Assembly: GCA_905181685.1 (NCBI GenBank) | Contig: CAJIYK010000003.1 | Span: forward strand, 62,001 to 126,000 | Reading direction: 5' to 3' | Source: Methylophilales bacterium BACL14 MAG-120910-bin43 | GTDB taxonomy: Bacteria; Pseudomonadota; Gammaproteobacteria; Burkholderiales; Methylophilaceae | DNA: 64,000 bases | Shown here: in pieces, positions 53,782-64,000 of the stretch | Position numbering within the stretch: the stretch's first letter is position 1 | Layout: every line of letters begins with the position of its first letter | Notes under the pieces: model-generated | The model's input: the letters and a program-made list of their open reading frames with translations, nothing else | Told to the model about the DNA's origin: nothing | Database searches by the model: none | Made by a program: the position numbers and the translations under genes

Positions 53782-54592
53782 ATGGAAAAAATTAATATAA
53801 TCGTTGTAGGCGCCTCAGGAAAAATGGGTCAGGCTATTATTAAAGAGACTCTTGATGATTCTGATTTAAATCTTGCGATGGCAATAGATATAAAAACCTC
53901 ACCAAGAATTGGTAAAGATGCTGGAGAGTTGTTAGGGTTCGAGAGTAATATTAAAATAAGTTCTGACTTGATTGTGGATAAGGCGCAGGCTGATATTTTA
54001 ATAGACTTTCACAAGACCAGAAGCGAGTATGAAGTATTTAGATTTTTGTGAAAAAAATAATTTAGGTTATGTTCTGGGAACTACAGGGTTTTCAGATAAT
54101 GAAAAAAAATTAATAGCGCATGCAGCTAAAAAAATACCAATATGCTTTGCACCAAATATGAGTATTGGCGTTAATGTGCTGATTTCACTTGTAGAGAAAG
54201 CTACTCAATCCCTTCATGATGATTTTGATATCGAAATTATGGAATCACATCATAAGCATAAGGTGGACTCACCTTCGGGGACTGCTATTAGGCTAGGTGA
54301 GGAAGTAGCAAAGGCATCAAATAGAAATCTTAATGAAAATGCTGTTTTTAGTCGCGAAGGTATTCAAAAAGAACGTCAAAAGAAAGATATAGGATTTTCA
54401 GTTGTTCGGGGGGGGGATATTGTTGGAGATCATACAGTTTTGTATGCAGGCGACGGGGAGAGGATTGAATTGACCCACAAAGCGAGTAGCAGAACAACAT
54501 TCTCAAAAGGCGCTATAAAAGCGGCAAAATTCTTAAATAATCAAACACAAGGTTTATTTGATATGTTTGATGTCCTAGATTTAAAAAAATAA
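53782..54592 (+). CDS. dapB: 4-hydroxy-tetrahydrodipicolinate reductase, frameshifted near 54010
   Basis: INIIVVGASGKMGQAIIKET; removing one c at 'gactttCacaagacca' restores DFTRPEASMKYLDFCEKNNLGYVLGTTGF; MESHHKHKVDSPSGTA. Confidence 0.96.
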
Positions 54593-54720
54593 GAAATTTA
54601 AGTTTTTTACTTAAGAATTAATTGATGAAAGTTACAGTTTAAATTATACTACTCGGATCGGCAGTAATGAAGTTTGGCCGCTCAATTTTTTCAAAAACAT
54701 TTTAAATCTTGGGAGTTTAT

Positions 54721-55835
54721 TTGGCGTCTAATTTGCCGGCCTTACTAGTGCTTGCGGACGGAACAAAGTTTCGAGGATTTTCAATTGGTGCTTCAGGGCA
54801 TACTGTTGGTGAAGTTGTTTTCAATACTTCAATGACCGGCTATCAAGAAATAATTTCAGATCCATCTTATGCTGAACAAATAATATCTTTTACTTATCCT
54901 CATATTGGAAATGTTGGTATCAATGAGGAGGATTTTGAATCAGACCAAATATATTCAAAAGGTATTATTATCCATGACCTACCTTTCCAGCATTCAAACT
55001 TCAGATCACATTGCTCACTTTCAGAATTTCTAATTAAAAAAAATATTGTTGGTATTGCAGGCATTGATACGAGAAGTTTAACAAGGCATTTAAGAGAGCA
55101 CGGCGCTCAATCAGGATGTATTTTTGCTGACAAAGATATTGATGAAACTCATGCACTTAAAATAGCTCAAGAATTTTCTGGTTTATTAGGTTTAGATCTT
55201 GCCCAAAAAGTTACTACAAAAACTTCTTATAATTTTAATGAGGGCGAATGGTCGCTGGGTAAGGGTTTTGAGAAAAATAACAATAAAGACTAAATGTTGT
55301 AGCTTATGATTTTGGAATTAAAAAAAATATATTGAGAATGCTTGTATCTAGAGGCTGCAAAGTTACTGTGGTACCTGCAAAAACAACCTCAGATGATGTT
55401 ATAGCCCTTAAACCAGATGGTGTTTTTTTATCAAATGGTCCAGGAGATCCAGAGCCATGTGAATATGCAATTAATAGTATTAAGGCTTTGTTAAAAAAAG
55501 AAATTCCTATTTTTGGTATTTGTTTAGGACATCAACTTTTGGCTTTAGCAAGTGGGGCAGAAACACAGAAAATGAAATTCGGACATCATGGTGCTAACCA
55601 TCCTGTTCGTGACTTAGAGACAGGTAAGGTTTTTATTACTAGCCAAAATCATGGATTTTCTGTAGATCCAAAATCATTATCAAAAAATTTAAAAATTACT
55701 CATCTATCATTATTTGATGAAAGCATACAAGGTATTGAAAGATCAGATGTTCCAGCATTTGGATTTCAAGGGCATCCAGAAGCTAGCCCAGGGCCACAGA
55801 AATGTCCTATCTATTTGATAAATTTATTGCAATGA
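54721..55835 (+). CDS. carA: carbamoyl-phosphate synthase small subunit, frameshifted near 55290-55300
   Basis: [48 protein letters not shown]; frame 2 [41 protein letters not shown]. Confidence 0.96.
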
Positions 55836-55856
55836 TCAAAAATGCAAGGACAAAAA

Positions 55857-58800
55857 ATGAGTAAAAGAACGGATATAAAATCAATTTTAATCATAGGTGC
55901 AGGACCAATTATTATTGGACAGGCTTGTGAATTTGATTACTCTGGCGCCCAAGCATGTAAAGCTTTAAAAGAAGAAGGCTATCGCGTTATTCTGGTTAAT
56001 TCAAATCCAGCAACAATTATGACAGATCCAAATGTTGCGGATGCTACCTACATAGAACCAATTAAATGGGAGGTAGTAAAAAGATTATAGAGATTGAAAA
56101 GCCTGATGCGCTTCTTCCTACTATGGGTGGGCAAACCGCACTTAATTGTGCACTTGACCTTGATAAACATGGTGTTTTAAAAAACTTTAAGGTCGAGTTA
56201 ATAGGTGCCTCAAAAGAAGCAATTGATAAAGCTGAGGATAGGCAGTTATTTAAACAGGCAATGAGTAAGATAGGATTGGCATCAGCAAGATCAGTGATTG
56301 CCCATAGCCTTGAAGAGGCGATGCAAGTGCAAGCGAGTATTGGTTATCCAGCAATCATCAGACCATCTTTTACCATGGGAGGGAGTGGAGGTGGAATTGC
56401 TTATAACAAAGAGGAATTTATCACAATATGTGAAAGAGGATTAGATGCTTCTCCAACGAAAGAGTTACTTATCGAGGAATCTTTATTAGGTTGGAAAGAG
56501 TTTGAGATGGAGGTTGTTCGTGACTCAAATGATAATTGCATCATTATATGTTCAATAGAAAATCTAGACCCTATGGGTGTGCATACTGGAGATTCAATTA
56601 CTGTTGCACCAGCGCAAACATTAACTGATAAAGAATATCAAATCATGAGGAACGCCTCGATAGATGTTTTAAGGGAAATAGGTGTGGATACTGGTGGCTC
56701 AAACGTCCAGTTTGCAATAAATCCGGAAGATGGACGAATGGTCGTCATTGAAATGAACCCGAGAGTATCAAGATCATCAGCTCTTGCCTCAAAAGCTACA
56801 GGCTTTCCAATTGCAAAGATTGCCGCTAAATTAGCAGTTGGATATTCTCTTGATGAGTTAAGTAATGAGATTACAGGTGGCTTAACTCCCGCATCATTTG
56901 AACCTACTATTGATTACGTTGTGACTAAAATTCCACGTTTTGCTTTTGAAAAATTCCCAAATGCAGATGCACTTCTTACGACACAAATGAAATCAGTTGG
57001 AGAAGTAATGGCAATTGGTAGAAATTTCCAAGAATCTTTTCAAAAAGCACTCAGGGGGCTTGAGCTTGGATACGATGGTCTAAACGAAATTTCATCAGAT
57101 AAAGCACGCATTATTAAGGAGTTAAAAGAACCAGGTGCGGACAGAATAAGATACCTAGGTGATGCAATGAGACTAGGTTTACCGATAGAGGAAATATTTA
57201 ATTTTACAAAAATTGACCCTTGGTTTTTATATCAAATTGAAGATTTAGTTAAAAATGAAAAACAATTAAAAACTTATAAGCTTGATCAAATTGATAAGCC
57301 TTATTTATTTGAGCTGAAGCAAAAGGGATTCTCAGATCATCGCATTGGATATCTTTTAGGCGAGGATGAAAAAAGTATTAGAGAATTAAGGGCTAAAAAC
57401 CATATTCATCCAGTTTATAAAAGAGTGGATACTTGTGCAGCTGAATTTCATACAGATACCGCGTACTTATACTCCACTTATGAACAAGAATGTGAATCAC
57501 GCCCAACATCAAATAAAAAAATAATGATACTTGGTGGTGGCCCGAATAGAATTGGACAAGGCATAGAATTTGATTACTGTTGTGTACATGCCTCTCTAGC
57601 ATTAAAAGAAGCTGGCTTTGAAACTATCATGGTTAATTGCAATCCTGAAACAGTTTCAACAGATTATGATATTTCTGATAGGTTGTATTTTGAATCAGTC
57701 ACCTTAGAAGACGTTTTAGAAATTGTGTATAAGGAAAATCCTTTTGGTGTGATTGTTCAGTATGGGGGACAAACACCACTCAAACTTTCCAAAGCATTAG
57801 CTGAAGCCGGGGTACCTATTATTGGAACATTGCCTGATGATATTGATGCCGCTGAGGATAGAGAAAGATTCCAAAGAATCTTAAAAGATTTAAATTTAAA
57901 ACAACCACCCAATAGAACTGCCAGAACGCCGGAGGAGGCAATTAAGCTTGCTCAAGAAATTGGATATCCTTTAGTCGTTCGCCCAAGTTATGTGCTTGGA
58001 GGAAGGGCTATGGAAATTGTTCATGAGCAAGAAGACTTAGAGCGATATATGAGGGAAGCTGTAAAAGTATCCCATGATTCGCCGGTGCTTTTAGATCGAT
58101 TTTTAAATGATGCAATTGAAATTGATATTGATGCTATTTCTGATGGAAAGTCGTAGTAATTGGCGGAATCATGGAGCATATTGAACAAGCTGGGGTACAT
58201 TCAGGAGATTCAGCATGTTCACTTCCCCCGTATAGTATTGATGAAAAAAAACAGAATGAATTGATATCTCAAACGAAGAAAATGGCATCGAAGCTTAAAT
58301 GTTTTAGGTTAATGAATGTTCAATTTGCTCTTCAGGGAGAGATATCTATGTATTAGAGGTAAACCCAAGAGCATCAAGAACAGTTCCATTTGTTTCAAAA
58401 GCAATAGGGAAACCGCTAGCAAAAATTGCTGCTAGATGTATGGCGGGTAAATCATTAGCCTCTCAGAAATTGACCACTGAAGTTAAGCCAAAATTTTTCT
58501 CAGTGAAAGAGGCTGTATTTCCATTTCATTAAATTTCCTGGTGTTGATGTGATACTTGGCCCTGAAATGAAATCTACAGGAGAGGTGATGGGGTGTGGTC
58601 AAACTTTTGCTGAGGCATTATTAAGTCACAAATGGGAGCATCCATGAATCTTCCGACAAAGGGAACAGCATTTATTAGCGTTAGAAAAGAGGATCATAAA
58701 AAAGTAGTTGAAGTTGCACATGCACTTAAAAAACTTGGTTTTCTTTAGTGCAACTAAAGGTACTGCAAAAGTTTTAACTGAAAACAATCTCGAAGTTCAG

Positions 58801-59055
58801 TATGTGAATAAAGTTGCTGAAGGGAGACCACATATTGTTGATATGATAAAAAATGATGAAATTGATTTTATTGTGAATATTACTGAAGATAAACAGGCTA
58901 TTGCTGATTCCTATGAAATTAGAAGAAATGCTTTACAGAATAAGGTGACCTACTACACTACTTTTGCCGGGGCTAAGGCGGCCTGCGTTGGAATGAACTA
59001 TTCAGATGAAATTACGTTTCATCACTTCAAAACTTGCATAAAATACCTCTCTTAA
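55857..59055 (+). CDS. carB: carbamoyl-phosphate synthase large subunit, broken by at least six apparent frameshifts (first near 56085, then several at 58150-58740)
   Basis: [62 protein letters not shown]; later frames [84 protein letters not shown]. Confidence 0.95.
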
Positions 59056-59111
59056 AATACACTCAATTCATATAACGCTTTCAATAACAATAAGATAATT
59101 AGGAAAAATTT

Positions 59112-59583
59112 TGGATCAAACTCCCATTACAATCAATGGCTCAGAAAAGCTTAAAGAAGAGTTAAAGACTTAAAAAGTGTGGAAAGGCCTGAAGTTATTG
59201 CAGCTATTGCTGAAGCCAGAGCTCAAGGAGATCTCTCTGAAAATGCTGAATACGATGCTGCTAAAGAAAAGCAAGGATTTATTGAGGGAAGAATCGCTGA
59301 TATTGAAGCAAAGCTATCTAACTGCATCATTATTGATCCGGCAGAACTTCAGAATGAGATGGCAAATGTGTATTTGGATCGACTGTTGTTATTCAGGATC
59401 TTGATTCTGAGGATGAGGCTGAATACCAAATTGTTGGTGATGATGAGGCAGATATTAAGGAAAAAAAGATCTCAATAAGTTCTCCATTAGCAAAAGCACT
59501 TATTGGTAAAGAAAACGAAGATATTGTCGAATTTGAGTCGCCTGGTGGATTGAAGACCTATGAAATTTTAAAAGTAAAATACT
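59112..59583 (+). CDS. greA: transcription elongation factor GreA, frameshifted at least twice (about 59168 and 59380)
   Basis: [19 protein letters not shown]...[48 protein letters not shown]...[30 protein letters not shown]. Confidence 0.95.
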
Positions 59584-59594
59584 TATATAAAACT

Positions 59595-60041
59595 ATGAAT
59601 TCTTTTTTAAACAAATTAAGTTTCATTTTTACAAGCATTTGGGTTGGAGGTCTCTGGGCAATGCTCATGGTGACTCATGTAATTTTTAACATATTCCTAG
59701 CTCTTATATTGCTGGTGTGATTGTTTCTAATTTATTTACTTATATTAATATCTTTGGAATGGTTACCCTTGTTTTAGCGTTGATATATGGATTCCATATA
59801 GAATCTATTAGGTTCTTTAAAAAAATTCAAGCGTGGCTAGCACTCTTTATTTTAGTCATAGTTTGCATTAGTTATTTTCGGAATCAATCCTATTTTAGAA
59901 GCATTAAAAGTAGAAGCCTTTCCAAAAGAAGTCATGGAAAGTGTTTTTGCAGATAGGTTTTCAGCATGGCATGGGATTGCAAGCATTGCCTATTTAATTC
60001 AGTGTATTTTAGGAATATTTTTACTATTAAAGAGCAGGTAG
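59595..60041 (+). CDS. DUF4149-like membrane protein, frameshifted
   Basis: MNSFLNKLSFIFTSIWVGGLWAMLMVTHVIF...VAGVIVSNLFTYINIFGM...ALKVEAFPKEVMESVFADRFSAWHGIASIAYLIQCILGIFLLLKSR*. Confidence 0.8.
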
Positions 60042-60042
60042 T

Positions 60043-60328
60043 CTAAGGAAGTATTATTTTTGATGTCTCATTGGCTTTAAAAATTACTATTTGCTTGCCA
60101 ATCTGATTGATTGCTTGCCCATTAGTTTTTTTACATACTTCATCAAGTAAAAGTTTTCTTTTAGCTTTTTCTTTTTCTTGAAGCTTTATTTTAATGAGTT
60201 CGTGGGCTTTCAAACTGACTATAATTTCATTAATTACTGAATCAGTAAGTCCTTTGTGCCAATTTGTACCACAGGATTAAGTTATGAGAAAGAGCTTTGA
60301 GGTGAGCAACTTGTTTTGAATTTAGCAT
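60043..60328 (-). CDS. yhbY: YhbY family RNA-binding protein (CRS1/YhbY domain), frameshifted near 60275
   Basis: My reverse translation: MLNSKQVAHLKALSHNLNPVVQIGTKGLTDSVINEIIVSLKAHELIKIKLQEKEKAKRKLLLDEVCKKTNGQAINQIGKQIVIFKANE. Confidence 0.85.
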
Positions 60329-60370
60329 ATATAAATAATAATTATTTAAATTTTAGGCGTAGTGTATCAG

Positions 60371-60995
60371 ATGAGTAAAGCCAACAACTAGTAAAAGCTG
60401 GATGAATGAGTCATGTTAAAGACCCATTTGTCATTCAGGCACAAAAAGATGGATATCGCTCGCGAGCCGCATATAAATTAATCGAAATTGATAAAAAGTA
60501 TAAAATCTATTAAATCAGGTATTACCGCAGTAGATTTAGGGGCTGCCCCCGGAGGATGGTCTCAAGTTTTACAAAAAAAATAGGCTTAAAGGGAAAGGTC
60601 GTAGGTATAGATTTGTTAGAAGTAGCGCCCATTAAAGGCATAGATTTTATTCAAGGTGATTTTATGCAAGAAGAGATATTGAATGAAATGGTTGATAAGC
60701 TAGAAAATAAGCCTGTAGACCTTGTAATTTCAGATATGGCCCCCAATATTAGTGGTATAAAAATGGTTGATCAACAAAAAGCTATTTATCTGAATGAATT
60801 GGCCTTTGATTTTGCTTCAAAACATTTGAAACAAAATGGATGTTTTCTGGTCAAGTCTTTTGTTGGTAAGATTTTGAAGAGTTTGTTAAAAATTTGAGAT
60901 CTTGTTTTAAAAAAGTTTATAAAATTAAGCCAGATTCATCGAGAAGCAGAAGTGCAGAAATATTTTTATTAGGCTATGAGTTTTGTAGCAGTTAA
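60371..60995 (+). CDS. rlmE: 23S rRNA (uridine2552-2'-O)-methyltransferase RlmE, several frameshifts
   Basis: [75 protein letters not shown]. Confidence 0.92.
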
Positions 60996-61066
60996 ATTAA
61001 CTGTTTTAATTTTTAATTAGTTATAATAAAGACAATAAGCATTTATTTATTTTTAAGGACTAAACA

Positions 61067-62957
61067 TTGAATAAAAACTTACTTAAGAGTATCGGCATTT
61101 GGATTGCCATTGGCATCATAATGATGACCATATTTAATCAATTTTCTTCTTCATCCAGACTAGAAAATAAACTCGTTTATTCTCAATTTATGGATCAGGT
61201 TAAATCAGGAAATATTGCTAAAGGTGAGAATTGACGGTCAAAACTTAACAGGTACAACTAACAACGGTAAAAAATTCTCAACTTACGCCCCTACAGACCC
61301 ATGGCTTGTTTCAGATTTATTGAAAAATGGTGTGGTGGTTGAAGCTCAACCTGCAGAAAAGCAATCATTCTTTATGCAGCATATTTATTTCTTGGTTCCC
61401 AATGATCTTATTGATTGGTGTATGGATATTCTTTATGAAGCAAATGCAAGGTGGTGGAAAAGGTGGAGGTCCATTCTCCTTTGGAAAAGTAAAGCAAGCA
61501 ATTGATCAAGACTTCAAACAAAACTACTTTTAAAGATGTTGCTGGTTGTGATGAAGCTAAAGAAGAAGTCACTGAAATTGTTGACTTCTTAAAAGATCCA
61601 GCAAAATTTCATAAATTAGGCGGTAAAATTCCCAGAGGTGTTTGCTGGTAGGCCCTCCGGGCACAGGTAAGACATTGCTTGCACGAGCAGTTGCTGGTGA
61701 AGCGAAAGTTCCTTTCTTTACTATATCTGGTTCCGATTTTGTTGAAATGTTTGTAGGTGTTGGTGCAGCTAGAGTTAGAGATATGTTTGAACAAGCTAAG
61801 AAAAACTCACCATGTATTATTTTTATTGATGAAATTGATGCAGTGGGAAGAAGTAGAGGCGCTGGTACAGGTGGTGGAAATGATGAAAGAGAACAAACAT
61901 TAAATCAGTTACTTGTTGAACTCGATGGTTTTGAAGCCAATTCAGGTGTGATTGTTATCGCTGCAACTAAACCGTGCAGATGTTTTAGATAAAGCTTTAC
62001 TTAGACCAGGCAGATTTGATCGACAAATTATGGTTGCATTACCTGATATCAAAGGTAGAGAAGAAATTCTTCATGTTCACATGAGAAAGATTCCAACTGA
62101 CATGATGTAAAGGCAGATATTATTGCTAGAGGAACCCCAGGTTTTCTGGTGCTGATTTAGCAAATTTAGTTAATGAAGCTGCTTTATTTGCAGCAAGAGT
62201 AATAAAACATTGTAGATATGGAAGATTTTGAAGCAAGCAAAAGATAAAATCTATATGGGCCCTGAAAGAAAATCACTGGTATATGCGTGAAGAAGAGAGA
62301 ATGAATACTGCTTATCATGAATCTGGTCATGCAGTAGTTGCTAAATTATTGCCAAATGCTGACCCAGTTCATAAAGTAACGATTATGCCTAGAGGTTATG
62401 CATTAGGCTTAACTTGGCAGCTTCCAGAATTTGATAGGTTTAGTAATTTTAAAACTAAGATGCTCGAGGAAATATCCATATTATTTGGAGGTCGTATTGC
62501 TGAAGAAGTATTTATGAAGCAAATGTCTACAGGTGCTGGAAATGATTTTGAAAGAGCAACAAAGCTTGCAAGAGATATGGTGACCAAATATGGAATGTCA
62601 GATAAGCTCGGAACAATGGTTTATGCTGATGAAAATCAAGAGTCATTTTTGGTGCACCCAAGTCAATATCAGAGGCGACACAACAGTTAGTGGATGCTGA
62701 AATCAAATCTATTTTAGACAAGCAATATTCAATTGCCAGAAAATTGATTGAAAAAAATAAAAAGAAAATTGAGGCCATGGCTAAAGCTTTACTTGAATAT
62801 GAAACAATTGATAGCGATCAAATTGATGACTGTGATGGCAGGGAAAAAAGTAAGAGCACCTAAACCTTCTAAGTCATCTAACGACAAAAAAATGCCTCCT
62901 TCTGGTAAGGCACCAACAAGCAGCATCAAGCCACAACCCGCAACTAAATCTAGATAA
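61067..62957 (+). CDS. ftsH: ATP-dependent zinc metalloprotease FtsH, broken by at least seven apparent frameshifts (TTG start)
   Basis: [114 protein letters not shown]. Confidence 0.96.
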
Positions 62958-62962
62958 AAAAA

Positions 62963-62989
62963 GGGGGGCGAAAGCCTCCTTATTTTTTT
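62963..62989 (+). terminator. Rho-independent terminator-like hairpin after ftsH, T-tract abutting the folP start codon
   Basis: GGGGGC-GAAA-GCCTCC stem-loop followed by TTATTTTTTTATG. Confidence 0.8.
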
Positions 62990-63805
62990 ATGAATAAAAT
63001 CTCGCAGCTTCTTAAATTAAACACAAGACCATTGATTATGGGAGTGTTAAATTTAACTCCTGACTCCTTTTCTGATGGAGGAAAATATAATGAGATAGAT
63101 CTAGCTCTGAAACGTGTTGAATATATGATTGAATCTGGCGCAGATATTATTGATATCGGGGCAGAGTCTTCACGCCCAGGTGCTGAAATTATTACTGTTG
63201 ATGATGAGAGAGAAAGATTAGAACCCACTTTAAAAGAAATTAAAAAAGTTTTTGATGTCCCAATTTCAATTGATACTTATAAACCAGAAATCATGAAGCT
63301 CTCAATTGATTATGGTGTTGATATGATTAATGATATCTACGCTTTACAAAAATCTGGCACAATTGAAGTTATATCAAATTCAAATGTTCTTGTGTGTTTG
63401 ATGCACATGCAAAATTCTCCAAAAAATATGCAAAACTCACCTCATTATAAAAATATAATATTAGAAGTTGAATCATTCTTTAAAGCTCGTACGGCTGCTC
63501 TTAATAAGGCAGGCATTAAAAACGAAAGAATATTACTTGACCCTGGTTTTGGTTTTGGAAAAACCTTTGAGCATAATATTGATTTATTTAAAAAAATTAA
63601 TCAATTTACAAAATTATCTTTTCCACTTTTAGTTGGTGTTTCAAGAAAATCGATGGTAAAAAAAATGGTAGGTGATATAGAAAATGATATCATTCAAGCA
63701 AGTGTATTACTTGCTTGTTTAGCAGTTCAAAATGGTGCTAAAATTTTGCGGGTCCATGACGTAAAAGAAACATTTAATGCTATATCTGTTCTTCAAGCTG
63801 TATAA
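62990..63805 (+). CDS. folP: dihydropteroate synthase
   Basis: RPLIMGVLNLTPDSFSDGGKYNEIDLALKRVEYMIESGADIIDIGAESSRPGAE; LLDPGFGFGKTFEHN; GVSRKSM. Confidence 0.98.
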   Translation: MNKISQLLKLNTRPLIMGVLNLTPDSFSDGGKYNEIDLALKRVEYMIESGADIIDIGAESSRPGAEIITVDDERERLEPTLKEIKKVFDVPISIDTYKPEIMKLSIDYGVDMINDIYALQKSGTIEVISNSNVLVCLMHMQNSPKNMQNSPHYKNIILEVESFFKARTAALNKAGIKNERILLDPGFGFGKTFEHNIDLFKKINQFTKLSFPLLVGVSRKSMVKKMVGDIENDIIQASVLLACLAVQNGAKILRVHDVKETFNAISVLQAV

Positions 63806-63814
63806 GGGAGTTGT

Positions 63815-64000
63815 GTGAAAAAAAAATATTTTGGTACCGATGGTATTAGAGGAAAAGTAGGAAGTTCACCGATTACGGCAGAGTTTTTTGTCAAGTTAGG
63901 ATACGCTGCTGGGGTGGTATTAGCCCGAATAAATAAACGCAGTAAAAAACCCACGGTAATCATAGGAAAAGATACTCGGATTTCAGGTTACATGCTTGAA
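63815..64000 (+). CDS. glmM: phosphoglucosamine mutase, N-terminus, runs off the window edge (GTG start)
   Basis: Translated [62 protein letters not shown]. Confidence 0.95.
   Translation, partial: MKKKYFGTDGIRGKVGSSPITAEFFVKLGYAAGVVLARINKRSKKPTVIIGKDTRISGYMLE

Noticed and set aside
59177-59404. 75-aa ORF overlapping greA in another frame
   Set aside because: The overlapping frame ([31 protein letters not shown]) is clearly GreA.

Overview
The window is a gene-dense, AT-rich bacterial chromosomal segment. Gene content suggests a streamlined betaproteobacterium, possibly a methylotrophic Methylophilaceae/OM43-type organism; this placement is inference, as no marker phylogeny was run. Almost everything is housekeeping: glyQS, lnt, corC-ybeY-phoH-miaB, cysG, envZ/ompR, ychF-pth-rplY-prs-ispE-lolB, a Gld-like ABC system, mutM, ubiBJE, rpoH, ftsXEY, two M16 peptidases, coaD, grpE-dnaK-dnaJ, edd-eda, hldE-hldD, hemH, hrcA, nadK, recN, fur, bamE, dapB, carAB, greA, rlmE, ftsH, folP and glmM. 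There are two tRNAs (Met-CAT and Gln-TTG). I saw no mobile element, prophage, CRISPR array or obvious novel defence or biosynthetic system. The observations most worth a second look are: (1) a near-perfect CIRCE operator directly upstream of rpoH, with hrcA in the same window; (2) an exact 45-bp tandem array in ftsY that seems to replace the conserved start of its N domain; (3) all seven convergent gene junctions separated by only 1-6 bp; (4) a dense cluster of frameshifts at 54-62.9 kb that looks like sequence error; and (5) several intergenic hairpins placed against start codons.
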